From positions 496,001 through 560,000 of the forward strand of contig NZ_CP147914.1 in the NCBI RefSeq assembly GCF_039645565.1: a DNA stretch of 64,000 nt, given 5' to 3'. The stretch comes from Sulfurimonas sp. HSL1-2. Its GTDB lineage: Bacteria; Campylobacterota; Campylobacteria; Campylobacterales; Sulfurimonadaceae. The position numbers were made by a program, and so were the translations under genes. The stretch's first letter is position 1; each line of letters begins with the position of its first letter. The notes under the pieces were generated by a model. It was not told where the DNA came from, searched no databases, and saw nothing but the letters and a program-made list of their open reading frames with translations. Below, piece after piece: positions 45,348 to 55,753 of this stretch.

Positions 45348-45932
45348 TTATCTTTTCTTCTTTCTCTTTTTCTGGATGTTTTTACTCCACTGTTCATCCA
45401 TGACTTCGATACGCTTGATATAAGTCGATTTGTTATCGATATTCTTTTGATTGTCAGGATCGAGTTTGTGTCTCAGCGGCCACCATTCTGCTGAAGCGAT
45501 TGCCTGATTCTTGTCCGATCTCATCAGCATGATAGTAATAGCATCGACACCCTGGCCCTCTTCCTGGATTGCTTTATCCAAGAGCCGATCCATAAAGGGT
45601 TCAACGTCTGTTTTATCAGGTAAGTTTTTATCTTTCAGAGTAGCATCAATCACGAGATGTTTATATTCAAGCTTTTTTGCAGCACCTTTTTTTTGTTTTT
45701 TCCCTTTGGGGATGATCTTTTCGATATCTTTTGACGACGTGATTTTGATTCTAGGCATACGGAGTATGGCTGAATCCGTAAAAGACTTTCTTGCTTCTTT
45801 GTACTCGTCCGTTTCTTTGTAGACTTTGTACTCTTCAAAGCTCATATTGGCAATCTTTTTAGATGCTTCATCCCAGGTGATGGCATACAGTGAGGGGAAT
45901 AAGAGAAGAAACGTAATCGTGAGTTTGAGCAT
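45348..45932 (-). CDS. Exported protein sharing an N-terminal motif with the SH3-like protein
   Basis: 194 residues from ATG 45932 (MLKLTITFLLLFPSLYAI), with AGGTGA before it. The signal peptide is followed by KIANMSFEEYKVYKETDEYK, closely like KIKTMTFEEYKAYIKTDEYQ at 25941-26453. The remainder is basic (KKGAAKKLEYK and a tail KNIQKKRKKKR) and contains a VIDATLKDKNL ... FMDRLLDKAIQEEGQG stretch. I do not know the family. The shared lead suggests a common region following the signal peptide. Confidence 0.65.
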   Translation of the reverse strand: MLKLTITFLLLFPSLYAITWDEASKKIANMSFEEYKVYKETDEYKEARKSFTDSAILRMPRIKITSSKDIEKIIPKGKKQKKGAAKKLEYKHLVIDATLKDKNLPDKTDVEPFMDRLLDKAIQEEGQGVDAITIMLMRSDKNQAIASAEWWPLRHKLDPDNQKNIDNKSTYIKRIEVMDEQWSKNIQKKRKKKR

Positions 45933-46187
45933 GACGGTCACCTTTTTTTTGATTATGTGTAGAAATAAGATATCGAAATATTTATAAAATTCCAAATTAG
46001 CAGTGTGCCTGTCCTTTGATTGAATAAATGGTTTTTGGAAGGTTTTATGGGCAGGAGATCAGCAGTTCATCCAGAGAGATGCGAATGCCAAACATCTGTA
46101 ACGGCATTAAGATGGTTACATTGACTACAGAAGTTTAATTGCGATATATAATATATGCATAGGGTATTAGCGTAAAGGGGGGGACAT

Positions 46188-48491
46188 ATGCGGCGCAAAA
46201 TTCAAAAATTGGTATTGGTCGCGGCGACGGTGCTTTTCAGCGCCTGCGGGGGCGGCGGGGGAGGAGGCTCTTCGCCCGTTTACTATTCAATTTCGGGTAC
46301 AGTGAGCGGCGATATAGTGGAAGGTGTTTCGATTGCCCTGGGGGGGAGTGCATCTTCGGCTACGCTGACGGATGCATCCGGAAGCTATCGCTTCTCGGGT
46401 TTGGAAAACGGGAATTACAGTTTGACACCGAGCAAGGCCGGGTATACGTTTACGCCGTCGCAAGCGAGTGTGACGCTCAGTGATGCAAACAAAAGCGGTG
46501 TGGATTTTGTATCTTCGCTGGTGACTTACAACATTGGCGGGAGCATTTCGACGTCTTTAGGCGATCCCCTCATCAATGCGACGGTATATTTGCAGGGCGA
46601 TCAAAACAGTACATCTACGACGGATGTATTGGGTCATTACAGCTTCTCCGGGTTAGTGAGCGGTACGTATACGTTGACGCCAAGTATGAGCGGTTTTCTG
46701 TTTACGCCTGCGAGCAGGGCGGTAAACATTACAGATGCCGACGTCTTGGACAACAACTTCACTGGGTCGGAAATGAATTGGACCCTCAGGGCTTTTGGCA
46801 ATACGTTGCGCGGCGTCGCCTGGTCGGGGGCGGTGTTTTCGGCGGTGGGGACCGACAATATTGCACTCACATCAATAGATGGCGTAGAATGGACGCCGCA
46901 CCCGCAGAGTATCGACGTGGATTTCTCCAATGCCGTCTGGACGGGAACGCAGTTTGCTGCCGTAGACTATGGCTCTTCTGTTCTGACGTCGTCTGACGGC
47001 GAAAATTGGGCTGCGTACCCGACAGGTGCAACCGTATCGCTTCGCGATATCGCATGGTCCGGAACGACATATGTCGCGGTAGGTTATAGCAGCAGTATCG
47101 CCGGGCTGGGGATGATACTGACATCGGCTGACGGCGTCAGCTGGACATCGCAGATTGCGCCGATATCGTTAAATGCCGTCACATGGTCCGGATCGCAATT
47201 TGTGGCGGTCGGCGGTTACCCGGGGCTGATATTGACTTCGACGAACGGCACGGCGTGGACACAGCAGGTCATACCTGTGCCCTGTGCTCTTTTTGCCGTT
47301 GAGTGGTCTGAGTCCCTTTCTTTGTTTGTTGCAGGTGGAAACAACGGCTCCTCAGTGACACCGGAAGGTGTGATTTTGACATCACCTGACGGCGCGGCCT
47401 GGACTGCCCGGGATGCGAATACCTCCTCTTCCTTTGAAGATCTGGTATGGTCCGGAACACAGTTTGTAGCCGTCGGAGACGGTGTGTTTACCTCCGTGGA
47501 CGGTGTGGTTTGGACCCAGAAACTAGCGCAGACGTTTGCAAGACTTCATGGCGTCACCTGGACCGGAACAGCGTATGCGGCAGTGGGGGACAACGGAGGG
47601 ATTTTGACCTCCCCGGATGCGGCAGACTGGACCGTTCGGCGGGAAGGTGCATGGCAGAGACTCAATGCAGCCGCCTGGAACGGCTCGCAATTTTTGGCGG
47701 TCGGTTTTGACAACATTGTACAGACGTCACCGGACGGCGTGAGCTGGACGGTGCGGGACTCAATGGTTGGGACGTTGTCGGCATTTTCCGAAGCGCTGTA
47801 CGATGTTGTGTGGTCTGGCGACAAATACGTTGCTGTCGGCGGTGCGCAGGATGCCGTCGGCAGAATTGTCACCTCGGCTGACGGTGTCTCGTGGACGCCG
47901 CAGGTTTCGGGAACGACAAATCTGCTCAACGGTGTGGCATGGACGGGAACTCAGTTTGTGGCTGTGGGTGGCAGTACGGGACTAGGAACGATCTTGACGT
48001 CGCCCAACGGCGTAGACTGGACCATTCGGACATCCGGGGCCACCACCATTCTCAATGACGTGGCGTGGTCGGGAACAAGGCTTGTGGCAGTCGGCAGCAA
48101 TACGGTACTGACTTCTGAAGACGGCATTACGTGGACGCCACGGTCTCTAGCGGCTGCTGACCTGCTTTTCCGTATTGCGTGGTCCGGTGCACAATTCGTG
48201 GCCGTGGGGTTGGACGGTGCCATACAGACGTCCCCCGATGGCCTGGTGTGGACAGCGCAGGTATCCGGTACGACGGCTTCTTTGCAGAGTGTTACCTGGG
48301 TGGATGACCATTTTATTGTTGTCGGGTCAATCGGCGGAGAATCGGATGGAACGATTCTGACGTCACCGGATGGTATCGTGTGGACTGAACAGACGCCTGC
48401 GACTACCAATGGCGGGATATACGATGTTGCGTGCAGTGATACTGGATGTGTGGCAGTAGGTACAACAGGGCAGATACAGACAGCGCCGTAA
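46188..48491 (+). CDS. Lipoprotein with two CarboxypepD_reg domains and a 14-unit propeller repeat
   Basis: 767 residues. Lipobox LFSAC with a Gly-rich linker (GGGGGGGSS). Two beta-sandwich carboxypeptidase-regulatory-like domains follow (about 32-105 and 114-195; SGSYRFSGLENGNYSLTPSK and LGHYSFSGLVSGTYTLTPS). From about 200 come 14 units of type VxWSGxQFVAVGxxG with TSxDGxxWT, about 40 residues each. Fourteen equals two seven-bladed propellers. It is probably held on the outer membrane and displays an adhesion or binding surface. Its base composition is less GC-rich than in core genes. Confidence 0.8.
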   Translation: MRRKIQKLVLVAATVLFSACGGGGGGGSSPVYYSISGTVSGDIVEGVSIALGGSASSATLTDASGSYRFSGLENGNYSLTPSKAGYTFTPSQASVTLSDANKSGVDFVSSLVTYNIGGSISTSLGDPLINATVYLQGDQNSTSTTDVLGHYSFSGLVSGTYTLTPSMSGFLFTPASRAVNITDADVLDNNFTGSEMNWTLRAFGNTLRGVAWSGAVFSAVGTDNIALTSIDGVEWTPHPQSIDVDFSNAVWTGTQFAAVDYGSSVLTSSDGENWAAYPTGATVSLRDIAWSGTTYVAVGYSSSIAGLGMILTSADGVSWTSQIAPISLNAVTWSGSQFVAVGGYPGLILTSTNGTAWTQQVIPVPCALFAVEWSESLSLFVAGGNNGSSVTPEGVILTSPDGAAWTARDANTSSSFEDLVWSGTQFVAVGDGVFTSVDGVVWTQKLAQTFARLHGVTWTGTAYAAVGDNGGILTSPDAADWTVRREGAWQRLNAAAWNGSQFLAVGFDNIVQTSPDGVSWTVRDSMVGTLSAFSEALYDVVWSGDKYVAVGGAQDAVGRIVTSADGVSWTPQVSGTTNLLNGVAWTGTQFVAVGGSTGLGTILTSPNGVDWTIRTSGATTILNDVAWSGTRLVAVGSNTVLTSEDGITWTPRSLAAADLLFRIAWSGAQFVAVGLDGAIQTSPDGLVWTAQVSGTTASLQSVTWVDDHFIVVGSIGGESDGTILTSPDGIVWTEQTPATTNGGIYDVACSDTGCVAVGTTGQIQTAP

Positions 48492-48523
48492 GAGAATCAG
48501 TATTGGATGGTTGAATAAATGGA

Positions 48524-48600
48524 TGGCACGCCCGGAGGGATTCGAACCCCCGACTCCTGGTACCGGAAACCAGTGCTCTATCCAGCTGAGCTACGGACGC
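48524..48600 (-). tRNA. tRNA-Arg (anticodon CCG)
   Basis: 77 bases with encoded CCA. Read from 48600: acceptor GCGTCCG pairs with CGGGCGT (G-U first pair), D arm AGCTGGATA, anticodon stem CTGGT/ACCAG with loop TTCCGGT (CCG), T loop TTCGAAT. It decodes CGG. Confidence 0.95.
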
Positions 48601-48687
48601 ATCGTTTGTGAAGCGCGAAATTATAACTTACAATCTTTAAAGCGCGCCATAGATTCTATGGCGTTCTTCCGTCGCTCCCCGTATTGT

Positions 48688-49326
48688 TCAGACCACCGAC
48701 AAAAACTGTATCATCTGCCCTTCCACACGGAGACGGATGGGGCTCTCTTTCTGCTTCTGCCATGCGTTTTGAAGGGCGATGAGCAGGGAGAGGTCAGGGC
48801 GCTTCTGTGTGATGACGGGTTTGAAGAACTCCGCTTCTTCGAAGACGGGGGCGTGCTCCTTTTTGTCGAAGCCCATCGCCTCCAGTCCCCTCGGGTGGGA
48901 GAGCCCCAGCGCGACGGCTATGGGATGGAGGCTCTCCTCATCTTTCAACTCGATGGCGTCGTCGTAGATGCAGTAGGCCTCAACGGGATTTTGAAGGTAG
49001 CATTGGTAAATGGCTGCCAGGTCGATGATGTAGAAGAGATCGTCTGCGACACGAAGCAGCTTCTCATTGTTATTGCTTTCGCCCCCGAGGATGAGCGGGA
49101 CAAGGTCACTGCCCTGTTGGTGCAGCAGGGCCTTGCCTGTGGCGACCATCCATTCGACGAGGGGCAGTGTTTCGGTATCGGTACTGCTGCCGATGACGAT
49201 GACGCTCTCTTTCTCGTTTTGGAGAAGCGAGACGCCTTTGCCCCGGGTTTCGATGACGGGAGGGAGCGGATCGACCCCGAAGGCTTTGAGGTGGTCCAGC
49301 ATAAAGGCTTTGGCTTTTTCGAACAT
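48688..49326 (-). CDS. Unrecognised conserved-looking cytoplasmic protein
   Basis: 212 residues, no signal peptide or membrane helix. It includes KESVIVIGSSTDTETLPLVE and DDLFYIIDLAAIYQCYL. The alternation of strands and helices suggests an alpha/beta fold, but I do not recognise the family. The gene lies between two tRNA-Arg genes on the same strand; the upstream 300 bases hold a tRNA relic. Codon use is like that of core genes. Confidence 0.6.
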   Translation of the reverse strand: MFEKAKAFMLDHLKAFGVDPLPPVIETRGKGVSLLQNEKESVIVIGSSTDTETLPLVEWMVATGKALLHQQGSDLVPLILGGESNNNEKLLRVADDLFYIIDLAAIYQCYLQNPVEAYCIYDDAIELKDEESLHPIAVALGLSHPRGLEAMGFDKKEHAPVFEEAEFFKPVITQKRPDLSLLIALQNAWQKQKESPIRLRVEGQMIQFLSVV

Positions 49327-49457
49327 CGGTTCTCCGGAGTTTTGGTTGCGCTATTGTACCCCAAACGGCTGCAAAGGGGATACGGGACGATGCCAAATAA
49401 AAAGTCAGATTATTTTGAACGTGGTTAGGAAATTGAGTCGGCGGGAATTAAATAAAC

Positions 49458-49506
49458 GGTGCGCCGCAGCGATACGAATACCCGACTCCCGGTACCGGAA
49501 ATCTGG
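49458..49506 (-). pseudogene. Decayed tRNA-Arg 3' half
   Basis: Read on the minus strand, CCAGATTTCCGGTACCGG is like the anticodon arm of the tRNA-Arg(CCG) and is followed by a T-arm-like GGGTATTCGTATC and GCGGCGCACC. There is no matching 5' half. It resembles the 3' ends of both flanking tRNA-Arg genes with many changes. It may be an old attachment site. The stretch 49327-49720 holds only this relic; I see no gene. Confidence 0.65.
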
Positions 49507-49720
49507 CATCAACATTTCTTGGTCCGGAACGTGCCGACATGCAAGAAAAAGCACCCCGATCGCAGGTGCTGTTGATCGTCGTAGATTTTCTGAAACGTTA
49601 TGAAATAACTTGCTTTAGCCAAATCAAGATCGGTATGACACATGACGTATGTGTTGGATACTTGGAAAATCGTTTAACAGTAGTAAGAATGTTTGTGTGG
49701 ATTGTATTCTTGAAAGTAAA

Positions 49721-49797
49721 TGGTGCGCCCGGAGCGATTCGAACGCCCGACCGCTGGTACCGCAAACCAGTGCTCTATCCAGCTGAGCTACGAGCGC
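49721..49797 (-). tRNA. tRNA-Arg (anticodon GCG)
   Basis: 77 bases with encoded CCA. From 49797: acceptor GCGCTCG with CGGGCGC, D arm AGCTGGATA, anticodon stem CTGGT/ACCAG with loop TTGCGGT (GCG), T loop TTCGAAT. It reads CGC. In most bacteria CGY is read by an ACG anticodon; GCG is less usual. Confidence 0.93.
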
Positions 49798-49853
49798 ACA
49801 CCAGTTATCCGTTAAGGAGGCTGAAATTATAGCTGTAAAAGCTTAGAGTTTTT

Positions 49854-50180
49854 TTAAAACTCCTGCTTTTTAGCCAATTCTGTCAAAAAAGACTCCATAT
49901 CGTATTTGCTGCGGTATTCCGGCGTCATGATATGGATGAGAACGTCGCCGAGGTCGACGACGATCCACTCGCCGCTTTCGTCCACCTGGTTGAAGTGCTC
50001 GCCCGGCTTCAGATCCTTTTTCAGGTAGTCGAGGAGGGCGTGGGTATGGCGTTCCCCCAGAGAGGTCGCGATAATGACGTACTCGACGAAATAGTCCCGT
50101 TCGCGAAGGTCGAAGAGCTCAATCGCTTCTGCCTTGTTGCGGTCGAGCACGTCAATAATCTTTTCTAGTCGTTTTTGCAC
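49854..50180 (-). CDS. rsfS: Ribosomal silencing factor RsfS (YbeB)
   Basis: 108 residues. Binds L14 on the large ribosomal subunit and blocks subunit joining when nutrients are scarce. Family features: AEAIELFDLRERDYFVEYVI, TSLGERHTHALLDYL, GEWIVVDLGDVLIHIMTPE. Its start overlaps the end of nadD by 16 bases, the usual pairing. Confidence 0.94.
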   Translation of the reverse strand: MQKRLEKIIDVLDRNKAEAIELFDLRERDYFVEYVIIATSLGERHTHALLDYLKKDLKPGEHFNQVDESGEWIVVDLGDVLIHIMTPEYRSKYDMESFLTELAKKQEF

Positions 50181-50710
50181 TGAATTTCCTTGTAATAGTT
50201 TTCTATCTCTTCCCGGACGCTGTCGGGAATGAGATGGGTTTTCTCCAATGAGCGGAGCTCGGTCGAACTGATGTCGACATCGACGTCCAGCCGCAGGTAG
50301 TGTTCGGGGACTTCGCTGCCCTTCCGGCTGGCAACGACCCAGGTGACCATGCGGTCCAGCTCATCGAATGCATGCCATTTCGTGAGCGCGTCCAGGTTGT
50401 CCGCGCCGATGATGAGGTAGATGTCCGTATCGATTTCTCTGAAATGGCGGACGGTCTCAATCGACGGTACGGGCCGGCCCTGATCGATTTCGAATGCGCT
50501 GACCCGGACGCGTTCTCTGGAAGCGAAAATACGCTCAAGCCACTGCAGACGAAGTTCCGGGGGGGCATGGGTGCCGCGCTTGAACGGATTGACATAGGCC
50601 GGAACGATATAAAGCGTTTCGATCGGCAGGGTATCCAGTACCCGTGAAACGACAGCGGCGTGTCCGGCATGGGGAGGATCGAAAGAACCGCCGAAAATCG
50701 CTATCGCCAT
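50165..50710 (-). CDS. nadD: Nicotinate-nucleotide adenylyltransferase
   Basis: 181 residues. Makes nicotinic acid adenine dinucleotide in NAD synthesis. Nucleotidyltransferase motifs: IFGGSFDPPHAGHAAVV at the N-terminus and DISSTELRSLEK near 155. IYLIIGADNLDALTKWH is a family block. It overlaps rsfS and is divergent from pgk, with promoters of both in 50711-50790. Confidence 0.95.
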   Translation of the reverse strand: MAIAIFGGSFDPPHAGHAAVVSRVLDTLPIETLYIVPAYVNPFKRGTHAPPELRLQWLERIFASRERVRVSAFEIDQGRPVPSIETVRHFREIDTDIYLIIGADNLDALTKWHAFDELDRMVTWVVASRKGSEVPEHYLRLDVDVDISSTELRSLEKTHLIPDSVREEIENYYKEIQCKND

Positions 50711-50790
50711 GGCCCCGCTTTTTAACGAAATTATATCTAAGCTTGGGTAAAATCACGCACAATAATAACTCTAGTGAAGGATGACACTGC

Positions 50791-51989
50791 ATGGAGCTTC
50801 TCAATATCAAAGATCTGGACCTGCAGGACAAAAAAGTATTTATCCGCTGTGATTTCAACGTCCCGCTCGATTCGTTCGGAAACATCTCCGATGATCGCCG
50901 TATCCGCTCGGCGATTGCAACGATCAATTACTGCCTGGATAAAGACTGTGCCGTGATCCTTGCATCACACATGGGACGTCCGAAGGGCGAGGTCGATCCG
51001 AAATACTCCCTTGAGCCGGTACGCCTGCGTCTGCAGCAGCTGCTCAAGCGCAGTGTCACCCTGGCCAAAGATGTCGTCGGTGAGGATGCCCTGGCCAAAG
51101 CGGCTGCGCTGCCGCGCCATGAAGTCCTTCTGCTGGAAAACCTCCGCTTTGAAAAGGGTGAAACGAAAAATGACGATATCCTTGCCGAGAAACTAGCGGG
51201 GATGGCGGAGTTCTACATCAACGACGCGTTCGGCGTCAGCCACCGCGCCCATGCCTCGGTGGAGGCGATCACCAAGCATTTTGACGAGAAGCACAAGGCG
51301 GCGGGCTTCCTGCTGCAAAAAGAGATCCGTTTCTTCGGTACGCTGATCAAGCAGCCGGTCCGCCCCTTCGCGGCGATCGTCGGCGGGAGCAAGGTCTCGG
51401 GCAAGCTCGAAGCACTGATCAACCTGCTGCCGCGCGTCGACAAGATCATCATCGGCGGGGGGATGGCCTTCACCTTCCTCAAGCAGCTCGGTTACGACGT
51501 CGGAAACTCCCTGGTCGAAGACGACCTGCTCGATGAGGCGCAGAAGATCATGGACGAAGCACGCCGCCGCAAGGTGAAGTTCTACCTGCCGGTTGACGTT
51601 GTCGCCGCGCAGACCTTCTCCGCGGATGCCACCAGCAAACTCGTTTCCGCCCAGGAGATCCCGCAAGGCTGGATGGGCCTCGATATCGGGCCGGCGACGG
51701 TGCGTCTCTACCGCGAAGTCCTCAACGACGTCCAGACGGTGCTCTGGAACGGTCCGATGGGAGTCTACGAGATGGAGCGTTTTGCCCGCGGTTCCAGCAA
51801 GATCGCCCACTTTGTCGCCGACTCCTATGCGACGACCGTCGTCGGCGGGGGGGATACGGCGGACCTGGTCCAGCGTATCGGCCTTGACGAAGAGATGACC
51901 TTTATCTCCACAGGGGGTGGGGCGTCCCTGGAGCTGCTTGAGGGCAAAGTCCTTCCGGGCGTCAAGCCGCTCGTGATCAAGGCACACGA

Positions 51990-51993
<4 letters not shown>
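50791..51993 (+). CDS. pgk: Phosphoglycerate kinase
   Basis: 400 residues. Glycolytic/gluconeogenic kinase. Seen are [20 protein letters not shown] (substrate arm), [35 protein letters not shown], and nucleotide-binding [11 protein letters not shown]. It has the usual length. The stop overlaps the tpiA start. ATG 50791 follows a weak ribosome site. Confidence 0.97.
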
Positions 51994-53529
<1,536 letters not shown>

Positions 53530-53539
53530 GCATTTCCAA

Positions 53540-53558
53540 AGAGCGTTTGACACGCTCT
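53540..53558 (+). terminator. Stem-loop after fabI
   Basis: AGAGCGT (53540-53546), loop TTGAC, ACGCTCT (53552-53558), ten bases after the fabI stop. No T run follows (ATACATTATAA), so termination strength is uncertain. Confidence 0.45.
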
Positions 53559-53607
53559 ATACATTATAAGGGCAAGCGTTTTCTACAGCGCATGCTCCTC
53601 TTCCATT

Positions 53608-54102
53608 CTATTTTCCTATCGCAGGCATCTTTTCAAGCTTTTCCGAATGCAGTGGTTCGGTCCGGTTTTTCTCTTTGTTGTCCAGATACCGTCCCCATTT
53701 ATCAAAATAGTATTGCAGCGTGAAACTTTTCTCGGGGTCGGTCTCAGGCTCTGCTGCTGTATCAGTCGTCTCATCGGCTTTGGCAGTTTCAGCGCTCGGT
53801 TCGGTCTCAACGGCTGTGTCTTCGGTTACCTTTGACACCTCCGCTTCCTCAACCGGTGCCGCGTCGGAAGATGCGTCTTGTTCAGGAGCCGTCTCAGGCT
53901 GTGTATTCTCTTCCCACTCGGTTGCCTCCCAATGTTCGTAACTGCGCTGCAGAAAGCCTTTTTTGTCAGGGTCAATCTTGCCTGTAGGGGTAATGGCATT
54001 GAGCTCCGTATTTTGAGAGGGGGAGCTTGTGTCTATGTCAGAAGCAGCCGCTGTTACATGAAGGATACAACCTGCCACTATTATGGGCATAAAAAGTTTC
54101 AT
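53608..54102 (-). CDS. Acidic exported protein of unknown function
   Basis: 164 residues from ATG 54102 (MKLFMPIIVAGCILHVTAAA), following AGGTAAC; an upstream start at 54129 adds nine polar residues. After the signal peptide comes GFLQRSYEHWEATEWEENTQ, then a Glu/Thr/Ala-rich low-complexity stretch, then SFTLQYYFDKWGRYLDNKEK. The two aromatic patches (YEHW and YYFDKWGRY) resemble each other and may be a repeated binding motif. I do not know the family. Confidence 0.6.
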   Translation of the reverse strand: MKLFMPIIVAGCILHVTAAASDIDTSSPSQNTELNAITPTGKIDPDKKGFLQRSYEHWEATEWEENTQPETAPEQDASSDAAPVEEAEVSKVTEDTAVETEPSAETAKADETTDTAAEPETDPEKSFTLQYYFDKWGRYLDNKEKNRTEPLHSEKLEKMPAIGK

Positions 54103-54276
54103 ACCTGTTACCTTTGAGTTTTCTTGCATAGTATAGTTATATTAAACATAATCGAAGCTTTGGGAGAATAATAGACTTTTTTAATATTATCACAAAGCTA
54201 TCAAGCCCGCTGTACAGGGGGTTTGCGGGGTGTGAAAATTTCTTTTGAATTACAGAATTTTTTAAGATTTGTGTGT

Positions 54277-54333
54277 TAGAATGGACGGCGACGAAACTTA
54301 AACATAGGTCAAGCTTAACTTGAAGGAGAATGA
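54277..54333 (+). promoter_or_regulatory. Porin promoter and leader
   Basis: The -10-like TAGAAT (54277-54282) lies in an AT-rich stretch, 52 bases before the ATG. A small inverted repeat TCAAG/CTTGA sits just before AGGAGA and could stabilise or regulate the leader of this highly expressed gene. Confidence 0.45.
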
Positions 54334-55659
54334 ATGAAGTTAGTCAAAATGAGCCTGGCAGCTGCAATGCTGATGGGTGTTAGTGCGTTTGCGGTTGACA
54401 ATGTAAAGATCAGCGGTGACGCTCAGATTGTGTATGGCACATGGGATGCTGATACATTTGGTTATAACGGATTTATCGGTAAAGACGGTGAACTGTTCGA
54501 TAAAGACTCTTCTGCAGCAGACGCTGCAATGCACCTGAACGTCAGTGCAGACCTGCTCCCGGGTATTTCTGCTGGTGCATCTTATACGATGGTCTCTACC
54601 CTCGGTCTTGAAAACAACTTCGTTTCCAACGTATGGGCTTCTTCTCACACGACAAAGAACCTTACAACGAATGGTAACAACTATGCTGGACCGCTTGGTG
54701 GAGCAAAAGTTGAGAACTCCAGCTGGTTCAACGAAGCGTGGGCAGCCATTACACTTGGTAAGACCACTGCAAAAGTCGGCCGTATGGCTCTTGACACTCC
54801 GCTGGCGTTTACAGAAACATGGTCTGTTGAGCAGAATACGTTCGAAGCGGCAGTCCTCCTGAACCAGGACCTCCCGGATACAACACTTGTTGCTGCATAC
54901 GTCGGTAACGGTAACGGTACAGAGTGGTTCGGCGACAGCCCGCTTTTTGGACCGGGTACAAGTACGAGTGATGTTTACCAAACTGGTCTGGCATACACAG
55001 GTATTGTCAACGCTAACGGTGCATTTACAACATACGGTACAGACGGTGCATACGCATTCGGTATCGTAAACAACTCCGTTAAACCGCTGACAGTTCAGGC
55101 GTGGTACTACGATGTTACTCGTATGGCACAGGCTTACTGGATTCAGGCTGACCTGAATATGGAAGGTATCCTTCTCGGTGCACAGTATACAAATGTTGAT
55201 GCAGGTGATTTCGTATCTGGACTGGAAGACAATACTGCTTACGCTGTAATGGCCGGTTTCGCAACTGACGCCTTCACGATCAAAGCTTCTTACTCATCTG
55301 TTGATGATGCAGCAGGTGTCGGTGCCGGTTGGAATACAGCGACAAACTGGTCAACTGCACAGTCCAAACTGTACACAGAAGCATGGTGGAACTACGGCTA
55401 TATTGCTATGCCGGATGCAACATCCTTCAACATCACGGGTGAAGCTTCCCTGAGCGGTTTCGACCTGGGCGCTTACTATACAAGCGTTTCCAACGACACG
55501 ATGACAACACATGAAGTCAACGAGCTGACAATCACTGCCGGCACACAGCTTCTGGGTGCACTCGATGCAACACTGGCCTACATCAACACTGATGCAAAAG
55601 ACCAGAACAACGGTGACGCATACAACTCTGTTCAGGCTTACCTGACACTGAACTTCTAA
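54334..55659 (+). CDS. Major outer-membrane porin, Campylobacter MOMP-like
   Basis: 441 residues with a signal peptide ending near VSAFA (about 20). The mature part is beta-barrel, with alternating strands, many Gly/Thr/Asn and aromatic girdles, and ends in LTLNF, a C-terminal Phe as in porins. EAWAAITLGKTTAKVGRMAL and TLAYINTDAKDQ are in the style of Campylobacterota MOMPs and OprD-like porins. Codons avoid the GC-rich choices of neighbours, typical of a highly expressed gene. A clear terminator follows. Confidence 0.82.
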   Translation: MKLVKMSLAAAMLMGVSAFAVDNVKISGDAQIVYGTWDADTFGYNGFIGKDGELFDKDSSAADAAMHLNVSADLLPGISAGASYTMVSTLGLENNFVSNVWASSHTTKNLTTNGNNYAGPLGGAKVENSSWFNEAWAAITLGKTTAKVGRMALDTPLAFTETWSVEQNTFEAAVLLNQDLPDTTLVAAYVGNGNGTEWFGDSPLFGPGTSTSDVYQTGLAYTGIVNANGAFTTYGTDGAYAFGIVNNSVKPLTVQAWYYDVTRMAQAYWIQADLNMEGILLGAQYTNVDAGDFVSGLEDNTAYAVMAGFATDAFTIKASYSSVDDAAGVGAGWNTATNWSTAQSKLYTEAWWNYGYIAMPDATSFNITGEASLSGFDLGAYYTSVSNDTMTTHEVNELTITAGTQLLGALDATLAYINTDAKDQNNGDAYNSVQAYLTLNF

Positions 55660-55674
55660 TTCTAGAAGTTCTTC

Positions 55675-55715
55675 TTCCGCCTCCGGGCGGAACCCTTTCT
55701 TTTCTTTTTTCTTTT
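55675..55715 (+). terminator. Rho-independent terminator of the porin gene
   Basis: TTCCGCC (55675-55681), loop TCCG, GGCGGAA (55686-55692), then a T-rich run (CCCTTTCTTTTCTTTTTT) to about 55715. A standard intrinsic terminator. Confidence 0.8.
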
Positions 55716-55753
55716 CCCGCTATAATTTTTCAACCCAATAAAAAGTACACGCT

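Noticed and set aside
46790-48491. CRISPR or tandem non-coding repeat array
   Set aside because: The repeats are in frame, 120 bases long, and encode propeller units of one lipoprotein. No CRISPR array is seen in the window.
48688-49326. Phage or plasmid origin of this gene because of the flanking tRNA genes
   Set aside because: Its composition is like the core genes and no mobile-element gene is adjacent; only the tRNA relic hints at it, so it is kept as a separate, weaker finding.
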